NCBI GenBank assembly: GCA_042090305.1
Contig: JBELJQ010000029.1
Coordinates: 1-19,960, forward strand
Reading direction: 5' to 3'
Source: TMED13 sp042090305
GTDB lineage: Bacteria > Pseudomonadota > Alphaproteobacteria > Methylaequorales > Methylaequoraceae
DNA length: 19,960 nt
The position numbers and the translations under genes were made by a program. Positions within the stretch are counted from its first letter, which is position 1, and every line of letters starts with the position of its first letter. Below are positions 1-6,915 of the stretch, piece by piece. The notes under the pieces are model-generated. The model ran no database searches and had not been told where the DNA came from. It worked only from the letters and a program-made list of their open reading frames with translations.

Positions 1-636
1 ATTACTTTGAATGCTGAAGCAAAGAGTAATCAAGCAGCTGTATCAGCCACACAAGTTGGTATTGACTTATTAAACGCCGCAGAAGCTGCCATGTTTGAAC
101 TTGCATCTTTGGCAGAGAGGTTAAGAGAAATAGGAATTGCTGATACGGACTCTACCAACGATTCTAATGATACCGCAGCTTTAAATGCAGAGGCCACTTC
201 AGTTAGTGACACGATTGACGACATTGTTTCTACACTAAAATTCAATGGTGTAGCAATATTAGGGACTTCAGCCAAAACCTTTAATGTTGTAAAGGATCAA
301 GATGGAAATACCACAGCTATTAAAACAACTGATGGTATAACAGCAACAAATGTAAGTGACGCCACGGGAGCACAAAATACAGCAAATACTCTTTTAGGTG
401 AAATTACAGAATCCTTAGGTGATATTTCTGGGCATCTAACTTCACTTGGAGCTTACAGAAATGCTTCCAGTTCAATGAACGCGATCCAACTTCAAGCTGC
501 TTCAAAACTTATGGATACAAACTTTGCGTTAGAAACAGCAAAATTATTTAAAAATAAACTCATCAGCTCTTACGCAAAAAATATTGTTGGAACAGCCATT
601 AATATAGAAAAAGATAAATTAATCGTAATAGCTTAA
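1..636 (+). CDS. Flagellin, C-terminal part (5' end outside window)
   Basis: This is flagellin, the subunit of the flagellar filament, exported through the flagellar type III apparatus. The reading frame is open from base 1, and the TTG at 7 is an internal Leu codon, so the true start lies upstream; about 60 residues of the usual N-terminus are missing. The first ~85 residues match the flagellin N-terminal D1 helices (NQAAVSATQVGIDLLNAAEA, ending KFNGVAIL). The last ~70 match the C-terminal D1/D0 helices, with TNFALETAKLFKNKLI standing where other flagellins have DADFATEVANLTKAQIL. Only ~55 residues, rich in Thr, Ser and Asn, lie between them, so the large D2/D3 domains are absent and the protein would be a minimal flagellin of roughly 270 residues. 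Exposed Ser/Thr in that middle part are possible O-glycosylation sites (inference). A fliS gene follows 49 bases downstream. Confidence 0.93.
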   Translation: MTLNAEAKSNQAAVSATQVGIDLLNAAEAAMFELASLAERLREIGIADTDSTNDSNDTAALNAEATSVSDTIDDIVSTLKFNGVAILGTSAKTFNVVKDQDGNTTAIKTTDGITATNVSDATGAQNTANTLLGEITESLGDISGHLTSLGAYRNASSSMNAIQLQAASKLMDTNFALETAKLFKNKLISSYAKNIVGTAINIEKDKLIVIA

Positions 637-685
637 CAATATTCAATAAATGTCGTTTAAATTTTAAGCAATTAAAGGAGATATA

Positions 686-1048
686 ATGGAAAAAACAAAT
701 ATAAAAGATAAAAATTCAACTGTTAGTAAATACGATATTATTTATAAGCTATTTAAAGGTCTTAACGAAAATATATCGCTATTAGACAACAATATTAAGA
801 AGAAAAAGTCTTCTAGTGATTTATCTCAGTTAGCATATAAGATTGACAGAATAGCTAGTGGACTTCAGTATTGCCTAGACTTTGAAAATAAAGATGCTGA
901 AAAACTTAGCGAAAATCTTAGAGACATTTATCGTCATATAAGATTCTCAATGAAATGCGTTTATGAAGAGCAAAATTTTGCATATGTTGAATCATCAAAA
1001 GAAGTGTCAAAGACACTATTAGATTCTTGGTCAAAAATGAAACATTAA
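686..1048 (+). CDS. fliS: Flagellar export chaperone FliS
   Basis: FliS binds the C-terminal helices of newly made flagellin in the cytoplasm and stops it polymerising before export. The 120-residue all-helical product has the family core: a Tyr/Leu-rich first helix (KYDIIYKLFKGLNENI, 15-30), an LAYKIDRIASGLQYCLDFE stretch (49-67) where FliS proteins have an IIxELxxSLDxE pattern, then SENLRDIYRHIRF. The length fits the family (about 120-135). A strong ribosome site (AAAGGAG, 7 bases before ATG) fixes the start. The gene lies directly behind flagellin, a classic order, and probably shares its transcript because no terminator hairpin is visible in the 49-base gap. Sequence identity to textbook FliS looks low, so the call rests on pattern and context. 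Confidence 0.8.
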   Translation: MEKTNIKDKNSTVSKYDIIYKLFKGLNENISLLDNNIKKKKSSSDLSQLAYKIDRIASGLQYCLDFENKDAEKLSENLRDIYRHIRFSMKCVYEEQNFAYVESSKEVSKTLLDSWSKMKH

Positions 1049-1055
1049 TTAAAAT

Positions 1056-1083
1056 TTTACATTATAAATTTATTCCTTAGAAT
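1056..1083 (+). promoter_or_regulatory. Candidate sigma-70 promoter for ClC gene
   Basis: TTTACA (1056-1061) and TAGAAT (1078-1083) are each one base from consensus and are separated by 16 bases, in the 44-base gap between fliS and the ClC gene. The predicted transcription start (~1090) falls within a few bases of the ATG at 1093, so the message would be almost leaderless. In DNA this AT-rich such matches arise by chance, so confidence is low. Confidence 0.35.
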
Positions 1084-1092
1084 AAAATTGTA

Positions 1093-2802
1093 ATGTTCAA
1101 AAAATTAGCTGCGGTTGTCTTAACTGGATTGACTGTAGGAACAGTCGTTTCAGGTTTAGTACAAATTTTTTTGTACCTTGTAGATGTTCTGTCGAATTTA
1201 TTTAGAACTAATTCATACATCACAAAAGGTAATTTATTAAATGATGAAATAGTAATTTCAAACGTAGTACTATATTCCATTATTATTCCCTCAATTATAG
1301 GTCTATTAGTTGGTTTTATAAGACTTTTAAATAAAGATAAAAGGTGGCACGGACCTCCGGATGTAATATTATCAGTTCATGAAGAAAAAAGTGAACTTAA
1401 TATTAAATCTGGATTTCTTACTTCAATTGCCTCAATACTTTCAATATCTTGTGGAAGTTCAGTTGGACAATATGGACCTTTAGTTCATTTTGGTGCGACT
1501 ATTGGTGCTGAACTAAAAAAGTTATTCTCAAATTTGCCAGACTACAAAATTTTAATCGGTTGTGGTGTTGCCTCTGCAATATCTGCAGGTTTTGGTGCGC
1601 CCTTGGCTGGTTTGATCTTTGCTAGGGAGGTGGTATTAAGACATCAATCATTATTAAGCTTTTCCCCCATATTATTATCATCGATAATTTCATATGTAAT
1701 TACCATAAAATTTTATGATTATGAACCTAACTTTACAATTCCTGATATCAGTATCCAGAACTTATACAATATCTTTTTTCTAATTCTTGCAGGTATTTTA
1801 TGTGGAATTCTAGCTACAATCTATTCAAATTTTCTTTCAAGTCCAAAACTAAAACCATTGGAAACATTGTTTCCTAAAACTTATTTGAACCCTGCATTTG
1901 CTGGTCTTATTTGTGGCTTAGTTGCAATGTATTTCCCAGAAGTAACTGGAATTGGAACGGAAACAATAAATCAACTTATTAATAATTATGTAACTTTACA
2001 AAATGCATTAATTTTTCTGGCTCTTAAATTAGTTTTGACAACAGTATGTATTAGGATGGGTTTAGTCGGTGGAATATTTGCCCCAGCCCTTTTCTTAGGT
2101 GCTAGTCTTGGTGTAGTTGTTTCAAAACTTGGGAGTTTAATCACAGATCAAATTGATCCTACACTAATTACTATTTCTTCAATGGCGGCGATTGGGAGTT
2201 GTATAATTGGTGGACCAATTGCAAATGTCTTAATTATCTTTGAATTGACCTCTAATTATGAAGCGGCTTTATCTGCTGGAATTTGTATAGTTATTGCAAC
2301 TATTATATCTTCAAAATATGTTGGTCAATCAACATTTGATCAAATTTTAAAAAATAAAAAAATTGATATTTCATCAGGTAGAGATTTTATTTTCTTAAAA
2401 AGTATAAAAATCAAAGAATTGATAAGTAAAAATTATTTATCTTTCTCTGGCAGAGAAACAATCGAAGAATCTATAGATAAGTTTGTCGAATTAAAATGTA
2501 GTGAGGGTTATTTGGTTGATGATAAAAATTATCTTAAGGCGAAAGTAAATCTTGTTGATTTAATAAAAATTAATAAAGGTAATTTATTGAAAGATTTAGA
2601 AACAAAATCGTTTTTAAAAATTGAAGATGAGAGAAATGTTCTAGAAACTATAGAGGATTGCAAAGAGTTCGTTGGTGAATCAATTCCGGTGGTTAATGCA
2701 AATGGCGAGCTTATGGGTATTTTTAGTGAAAATGATCTATTTAAGTGTTATTCTGACGCTCAAGCTCTCAGAAAACGAATTGAAACTAAAGAAGAAGATT
2801 AA
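1093..2802 (+). CDS. ClC-type chloride channel/transporter with C-terminal CBS pair
   Basis: This is an integral inner-membrane chloride channel or transporter of the ClC family. Residues 1-415 hold about ten hydrophobic helices with ClC signatures: GSSVGQYGPLVHFGA (121-135) at the GREGP position, FGAPLAGLIFAREV (167-180), GGIFAPALFLGA (326-337) and FELTSNYE (383-390), whose Tyr389 corresponds to the chloride-coordinating Tyr445 of E. coli ClC-ec1. Residues ~440-560 form a regulatory CBS-like pair (ending IPVVNANGELMGIFSENDLF). The gating glutamate of GREGP is Tyr127 here, and the internal proton glutamate position (ClC-ec1 Glu203) appears to be Val. This argues for passive chloride conduction rather than Cl-/H+ exchange. 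The usual GSGIP loop is replaced by WHGPPD. No ribosome site precedes ATG 1093, so translation may be leaderless. There is no obvious functional link to the flagellar neighbours. Confidence 0.92.
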   Translation: MFKKLAAVVLTGLTVGTVVSGLVQIFLYLVDVLSNLFRTNSYITKGNLLNDEIVISNVVLYSIIIPSIIGLLVGFIRLLNKDKRWHGPPDVILSVHEEKSELNIKSGFLTSIASILSISCGSSVGQYGPLVHFGATIGAELKKLFSNLPDYKILIGCGVASAISAGFGAPLAGLIFAREVVLRHQSLLSFSPILLSSIISYVITIKFYDYEPNFTIPDISIQNLYNIFFLILAGILCGILATIYSNFLSSPKLKPLETLFPKTYLNPAFAGLICGLVAMYFPEVTGIGTETINQLINNYVTLQNALIFLALKLVLTTVCIRMGLVGGIFAPALFLGASLGVVVSKLGSLITDQIDPTLITISSMAAIGSCIIGGPIANVLIIFELTSNYEAALSAGICIVIATIISSKYVGQSTFDQILKNKKIDISSGRDFIFLKSIKIKELISKNYLSFSGRETIEESIDKFVELKCSEGYLVDDKNYLKAKVNLVDLIKINKGNLLKDLETKSFLKIEDERNVLETIEDCKEFVGESIPVVNANGELMGIFSENDLFKCYSDAQALRKRIETKEED

Positions 2803-3133
2803 CTCTATTTTTTTGCTGAGATGAGGAAATATTCATTACTGAAATATTGTAGAATCTCGTAACTGCCTCATTATGCTTATAAACAACACTATTGAGATTC
2901 CTTGCTTTAAGGAAAGAAACTGTGCTAGATGCTGTGCTAGGCGAAAGTTTCGGGCTATACATCACTTTTTGATAGTGAGGGCTCTGTTCTTGGTTGAATC
3001 TATTATTATTATAATTTTCATCTGTTTGCCTGATTGGGTTTCTATCTTGTGATGGAAATGGCACACCTTTTGCTATATTACTTGTAAGATTTGAAGCAAT
3101 TGGGTTGATATAGTTATAATTTGGATTCAACAT
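2786..3133 (-). CDS. Hypothetical 115-residue Asn/Ser-rich protein
   Basis: I do not recognise this protein. It is the only open frame that fills the 347 bases between the ClC gene and the second FliS-like gene. In DNA this AT-rich, 115 codons without a stop and without an overlapping gene to impose codon bias is unlikely by chance, which is the main reason to accept it. The N-terminal half (1-60) is disordered-looking and rich in Asn, Pro, Gln and Ser. The C-terminal half (68-105) may be helical (TVSFLKARNLNSVVYKHNEA). There is no signal peptide or membrane segment. Its 3' end overlaps the ClC gene tail-to-tail by 17 bases. No ribosome site is evident. A forward sigma-54 type promoter lies inside its 5' end (3059-3074). 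Sitting within a flagellar block it might be a flagellar accessory, but that is only context. Confidence 0.5.
   Translation of the reverse strand: MLNPNYNYINPIASNLTSNIAKGVPFPSQDRNPIRQTDENYNNNRFNQEQSPHYQKVMYSPKLSPSTASSTVSFLKARNLNSVVYKHNEAVTRFYNISVMNISSSQQKNRVNLLL
3059..3074 (+). promoter_or_regulatory. Sigma-54 (-24/-12) promoter for fliS2-fliT pair
   Basis: TGGCACACCTTTTGCT carries the GG-N10-GC spacing of RpoN promoters and matches TGGCAC-N5-TTGCT. It is the closest to consensus of four such sites in the window. Predicted transcription start is ~3085, giving a ~65-base leader before the ATG at 3150. It lies antisense within the 5' part of the reverse-strand hypothetical gene. Confidence 0.65.
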
Positions 3134-3149
3134 AGTAAAAATATAAAAT

Positions 3150-3536
3150 ATGAAATTATCAAAAGCAAAACAATTTTATAAAAAAATAGAAAATGAAGGA
3201 TTATCCTCATCTAATAATTTAGAAATTTTCAGGAAAGTAAATTACGAGCTACTTAAAGCTGTTAATTTAATTGCACAGAAAGTAAAAGGCGATGAGACGG
3301 ATTCTGTAAGACAAAGAAATTTTACAAAATCCTTAGTAATTATATATACAATTCAAACGAGTTTAGATTTTGAGAAAGAACAGATTTCTTCGGTTGATTT
3401 TTTTAGGTTTTATGAGTTTTGTAGAAAGAAAATTATTTCTGGTGTTACATACAGAAACTATAAAGATTTAGAGAAAATTGCCGTTAATATAGATAAGTTA
3501 TTTAATTTTAATTTTTTTAAAAGTTTGGAGGCCTAA
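3150..3536 (+). CDS. FliS-like protein (second copy), putative flagellar export chaperone
   Basis: This is a 128-residue helical cytoplasmic protein. Residues 57-92 (NFTKSLVIIYTIQTSLDFEK, then the FFRFYEFCRKKI stretch) follow the FliS core pattern, LxIIxxLQxSLDFEK followed by LYxYxxxxI, closely enough that I call it a divergent FliS paralogue rather than FlaF or FlbT. A role as a chaperone for a flagellin or another late flagellar export substrate is inferred. It is preceded by the sigma-54 type promoter at 3059-3074. No clear ribosome site is visible before ATG 3150, where the upstream bases are almost only A and T. The next gene begins on the base after its stop codon, so the two are surely co-translated. 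It differs clearly from the FliS at 686-1048 and is not a recent duplicate. Confidence 0.6.
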   Translation: MKLSKAKQFYKKIENEGLSSSNNLEIFRKVNYELLKAVNLIAQKVKGDETDSVRQRNFTKSLVIIYTIQTSLDFEKEQISSVDFFRFYEFCRKKIISGVTYRNYKDLEKIAVNIDKLFNFNFFKSLEA

Positions 3537-3869
3537 ATGTTATCAGATCAAATTTTAGATGATAGTGAATTTAAAAGTCGCTTTGCTTCACAGCTTAAAA
3601 AACTTGAAATAATAAGCAGCCATATGTCAAAGTTAGTAGACGATGGCAATGTTGAAAGAATAATTCATCTAGATAAACTAAGAAAAAAGATTTTACTTGA
3701 TTTAAATAAAAAGCAAATTAAAAAAACATCAATTAATCAAGAAAGAATAAATAAAATCATATCATTGAATGATTATGTAGTAAAAAGGCTCAATGAACAA
3801 AAAAAAGCTAAATTAGAAAAAATGAAAAAGCAATCTGATAGTATAAAGTCCTACATTAAGTTTCTTTAA
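3537..3869 (+). CDS. Small helical protein, FliT-like candidate
   Basis: This 110-residue, strongly charged, all-helical protein has heptad-like Leu/Ile spacing throughout and a Lys-rich C-terminus. It has no Cys or Trp, no signal peptide and no membrane segment. The ATG directly abuts the TAA of the FliS-like gene and has a ribosome site (TTGGAGG) inside that gene's last codons. FliT chaperones (for the filament cap FliD) are short helical proteins encoded just after fliS, and this gene has the same size, look and position. FliT sequences are too variable for me to identify it on sequence alone, so the call is mainly positional. Its 3' end overlaps the convergent phosphatase gene by 14 bases. 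Confidence 0.5.
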   Translation: MLSDQILDDSEFKSRFASQLKKLEIISSHMSKLVDDGNVERIIHLDKLRKKILLDLNKKQIKKTSINQERINKIISLNDYVVKRLNEQKKAKLEKMKKQSDSIKSYIKFL

Positions 3870-4377
3870 TATCATCAGGATTAATACTAAAATTATAAGA
3901 AACCTTACAATTTAAAATGTCAGCCAAGTAAGTTGTGTCAAAAGTTATTTTAGTTAATGATGATGTTGGAAATTTAAGTATAGAAGTTTTATTGTTATCT
4001 TCATGAGAGCCTGGGAAAAAAAATTCTATTGTTGAATAAATATTTGGTTCATGTGTAATCAGTAATATATTTTTATAATTTTCTAGTTTTGTTAACTTAT
4101 ATAAAAATTTTTTAAAATCAATATCGTAAAGAGTTATATCAGGTTCACCTATGGATATATTTAATCTCATTACTTTATAAACAATATCAGAGGTTTCTTT
4201 TGTTCTAACAGCAGGAGAGTAGAATATTTTATCAAAAGAAATATGTTTAATTACCAAGAAGTTCAATAATTTTTTGGTTTCACTAATCCCCTTTCTTGAA
4301 AGACTTCTATTAAAGTCATCACCATCATAATTATTACAATCAGTTTGGGCATGCCTCATGAAATAGAGATTAAGCAT
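3856..4377 (-). CDS. SixA-like histidine phosphatase family protein
   Basis: This is a 173-residue cytoplasmic phosphatase of the histidine (phosphoglycerate-mutase-like) superfamily, SixA branch. The phospho-acceptor motif is at the N-terminus (LYFMRHAQTD, Arg8-His9). Then come SRKG (27-30), SPAVRTKET with Arg58, and the second catalytic histidine in ITHEPNI (His109). The short length and the NRSLSRKG motif fit SixA, which in E. coli removes phosphate from phosphohistidine of HPt or PTS proteins; the substrate here is unknown. It starts 43 bases after the stop of the TPR-sulfotransferase gene on the same strand and may share its transcript, which would place it under the sigma-54 promoter at 6229-6244. 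Confidence 0.82.
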   Translation of the reverse strand: MLNLYFMRHAQTDCNNYDGDDFNRSLSRKGISETKKLLNFLVIKHISFDKIFYSPAVRTKETSDIVYKVMRLNISIGEPDITLYDIDFKKFLYKLTKLENYKNILLITHEPNIYSTIEFFFPGSHEDNNKTSILKFPTSSLTKITFDTTYLADILNCKVSYNFSINPDDIKET

Positions 4378-4420
4378 AATTTTTTATTTTAAAAAAAAGT
4401 TAATGTGATTAAACTAAATC

Positions 4421-6217
4421 TTATTTAAGCCAGCTATAATTTTCAAGATAATTTTCGAAAAGGAAATCTAATTCTTTATATTTTCCAAGATATTTTTTGT
4501 CAATTCCACTTCTCATTTGTCTTTGACTTACAGTTTCAGAGAAAAGATCTTTATTTTCATAATACTTCAGACAGTCTTTAGACCAATCTAAATCAAGAAA
4601 CCTAAAAAGCCTTTTAGTTGCTTTTTCAGGTTCTGAAACCAACTCCATGTGCTCAATATCCATTATATATTTACCAAACTTTTTCTTTTGTTCAGTTATA
4701 ATATTTAAATATTGATCGTAATATTTCACTATAGTATCAAATGAATGTGACCATGGAATACCGTCTAAACGATTTCTATATATCGAGCATATAGTTTCTT
4801 TTGAATCTCTAACACAATGAACGAATTTTGCATTAGGAAACTCTTTAATAATAACTTCTACATAGTTAAAATTAAATAAATCTTTGTCAGTAAAATTCTT
4901 GCCATCAAGTTTATAAAGCTCTTCATATCTCTCATATAAACTTCCTGGATTTCTAAATGCTTCAAGCCTTTTGAGATATGCTGGAACTAAGCCAGTTTCC
5001 TCTAAAGCAATAATTTGAGAATTATAAGTGATTATCTTTTCAACTAGAGTTGTGCCTGATCTTGGCATTCCAATAATAAATATTGGTTTCATATCATCTT
5101 TAGATTTAATATTTAATGAATCTATCTTAGTCATTTTATCCTGTAGAGAATTTTTAATTGTAAATGGAAGAGCTGTTTCAATTGCTGGAGAGTTTTCTAT
5201 TCTTGTAACCCATTTTCTTTCAAACATATATTCTAGTGATTTTCTTAAATATACAATTTCATTTTTATAATCTTTTAAAGTTGAATATTTCCTTGCAATA
5301 ACTTCACATATTTGATTCATCTTTAATAAAAGGTTAGGTCTTTGAAGAAGATCATCAGTTTTATTTTCATTCAGAGCTACATATTTCTTTATAAGGTAGT
5401 CAAGTTCATATCTCTTAAGAATATTTTTATCCATAATTGAATAAAAATTTAAAGCCATTGGAAAGTCTTCACTATTCTTAAGTCCATTTTCTAGAAATTT
5501 TATTTGATTTTTTACTTTTCCAAGAGCAGAATCAATATCGTATTGCTCATATGTTAATATAGCTTTACATTCTGGATATTTTTTTCTAAAAGTATTATTT
5601 AATCTGTCCGCCTCAGAAAATTCTCTGCTTTTTAATTTAATTTTTATTAAAGTCCTTAAGATTTCACTATTATTTTTGCCAAAACGTTTTATAGCTTTAT
5701 TCAAAACTTCTTTAGTGTACTTTAATTCTAAAAGCTTACCTAACATAAAGCTACAGTAAGAAGTGTATCCTTGAAGATATTCAGGAAAAACTTTCATTGA
5801 CAACTCAAAAGCTCTTACACAATTTATTGAATCATCAAAAACATTATTCAGAAATGTGGCAAGATTATCAAATATATCATTAACTTTATCAATATTTGTA
5901 AATGACTTATAATTATCTAGTATATTTAATATTTCTTTTTTTGCTTGAACATAATTCTCCAGTTTAAGTAAAGTGTAAATAAATTCTCTTTTTACTAAAA
6001 TATCTAAAGGATATATATCCGTAGCTTTTTTATAAAATTCATAAGCTAAATCATATTGATGCGTTTTAGTTGCAAATCTACCTAAGTGTAAAAGAGATAG
6101 TAAATCATTAGGATTTTTATTTAAACGCTCTGAACAAATGTCAATTGTTTCTTGTATATTTTTTCCAATTAATTGACTATATTGCTTATGAGCCTTAATT
6201 TCAGAATCAAGTTGCAT
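4421..6217 (-). CDS. TPR-repeat sulfotransferase
   Basis: Predicted cytoplasmic PAPS-dependent sulfotransferase with a long helical-repeat front end. Residues ~20-330 are TPR-like (clearest at 33-110, for example LLHLGRFATKTHQYDLAYEFYKKATDIYP). Residues 375-598 are the sulfotransferase: 5'-phosphosulfate loop FIIGMPRSGTT (380-390), an LFNFNYVEVI stretch corresponding to the family's DK-P-NF region, the 3'-phosphate site FVHCVRDSKETICS (465-478), and a late SETVSQRQMRSGI motif. The length (598) is usual for this alphaproteobacterial and marine family. The TPR part presumably grips a protein or glycan acceptor. A sigma-54 type promoter ends only about 12 bases before the ATG, and no ribosome site is visible, so translation is probably leaderless. 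The shared promoter type with flagellar and glycosylation genes suggests it sulfates a flagellar protein or its sugar (inference). Confidence 0.88.
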   Translation of the reverse strand: MQLDSEIKAHKQYSQLIGKNIQETIDICSERLNKNPNDLLSLLHLGRFATKTHQYDLAYEFYKKATDIYPLDILVKREFIYTLLKLENYVQAKKEILNILDNYKSFTNIDKVNDIFDNLATFLNNVFDDSINCVRAFELSMKVFPEYLQGYTSYCSFMLGKLLELKYTKEVLNKAIKRFGKNNSEILRTLIKIKLKSREFSEADRLNNTFRKKYPECKAILTYEQYDIDSALGKVKNQIKFLENGLKNSEDFPMALNFYSIMDKNILKRYELDYLIKKYVALNENKTDDLLQRPNLLLKMNQICEVIARKYSTLKDYKNEIVYLRKSLEYMFERKWVTRIENSPAIETALPFTIKNSLQDKMTKIDSLNIKSKDDMKPIFIIGMPRSGTTLVEKIITYNSQIIALEETGLVPAYLKRLEAFRNPGSLYERYEELYKLDGKNFTDKDLFNFNYVEVIIKEFPNAKFVHCVRDSKETICSIYRNRLDGIPWSHSFDTIVKYYDQYLNIITEQKKKFGKYIMDIEHMELVSEPEKATKRLFRFLDLDWSKDCLKYYENKDLFSETVSQRQMRSGIDKKYLGKYKELDFLFENYLENYSWLK

Positions 6218-6228
6218 ATATGAGAATG

Positions 6229-6244
6229 AGCAAATCTTATGCCA
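6229..6244 (-). promoter_or_regulatory. Sigma-54 (-24/-12) promoter for TPR-sulfotransferase
   Basis: Read on the reverse strand the sequence is TGGCATAAGATTTGCT: GG and GC are ten bases apart, as in RpoN promoters. The predicted start of transcription is ~6218, essentially at the ATG (6217). The element overlaps the ATG of the divergent HAD gene (6239-6241). Confidence 0.62.
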
Positions 6245-6913
6245 AGAAATAGAGTGATTGATTTATTTATTTTTGATGTAAATCAAACTATGTTTAGTCT
6301 ATCTGAGATTGAAAGTAGGTTCATTGAAAGTAACCTCAATGCTAATTTAGTTGATAAATGGTTTATCTCCATATTAAAAGAGGGCTTTGCTAATTCTCAA
6401 GATGGAAGATTTATAGATTTTTTTACTATAGCAAAATATGAATTAGAAAAAATATTTTTAACTTTTAAAAAAAATGAATATAAAAAAGATATAGACTTCA
6501 TCCTCAATGGTTTCAAAAAATTAACGATTCACAATAATGTAAAAAAAAGCTTGAAATTAATTTATGAAAAAAATTATAAGATTGTTACACTAACGAATGG
6601 TTCAAAAAAAATCACTGAAAGTATGCTTAAATATAATAACTGTGAAAAATATATTGATAGATGTTTTTCAATTGACGAATTGCAAGTCTGGAAACCAAAC
6701 AAAAAAATTTATAAATTTGTATGTAGTGAAATGAATTGCATGCCATCAAAATCTATAATGATTGCTTGTCATGGCTGGGATATTGGTGGGGCAGCCACAG
6801 CAGGGTTGAAAACAGGTTACGTCCAAAATTATGAATCTAAATTATCAGATTTTTATTCAGAGCCTGATTTTTTTTCTGAAAATTGTTTTAACCTAATAAA
6901 AAAAATCATATAG
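6239..6913 (+). CDS. HAD hydrolase, type II haloacid dehalogenase-like
   Basis: This is a 224-residue cytoplasmic HAD-superfamily hydrolase. The nucleophile motif is FDVNQTMFSL (Asp13), the FDVNxT form typical of type II 2-haloacid dehalogenase-like proteins rather than the DxDGT of sugar phosphatases. Motif II is TLTNGSKK (Thr119-Asn120), the motif III lysine is in VWKPNKKIYKF (Lys152), and the acidic motif is CHGWDIGGAATAGLKTGYV (Asp181). The substrate cannot be told from sequence; many family members act on small phosphorylated metabolites. It is transcribed away from the sulfotransferase, and its ATG lies inside that gene's promoter. A GTG at 6254 is a possible alternative start, though the residues before FDVN have normal length from 6239. 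The stop is 2 bases from that of the convergent thioredoxin-like gene. Confidence 0.85.
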   Translation: MPRNRVIDLFIFDVNQTMFSLSEIESRFIESNLNANLVDKWFISILKEGFANSQDGRFIDFFTIAKYELEKIFLTFKKNEYKKDIDFILNGFKKLTIHNNVKKSLKLIYEKNYKIVTLTNGSKKITESMLKYNNCEKYIDRCFSIDELQVWKPNKKIYKFVCSEMNCMPSKSIMIACHGWDIGGAATAGLKTGYVQNYESKLSDFYSEPDFFSENCFNLIKKII

Positions 6914-6915
6914 AT

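Noticed and set aside
2931..2950. Direct repeat TGTGCTAG, twice within 20 bases
   Set aside because: It encodes a repeated Ser-Thr stretch in the reverse-strand hypothetical gene and does not recur, so it is not a repeat array.
3150..3536. Assignment of the second FliS-like gene as FlaF
   Set aside because: The SLDFEK core and following helix pattern fit FliS; the Trp-containing pattern of FlaF is absent.
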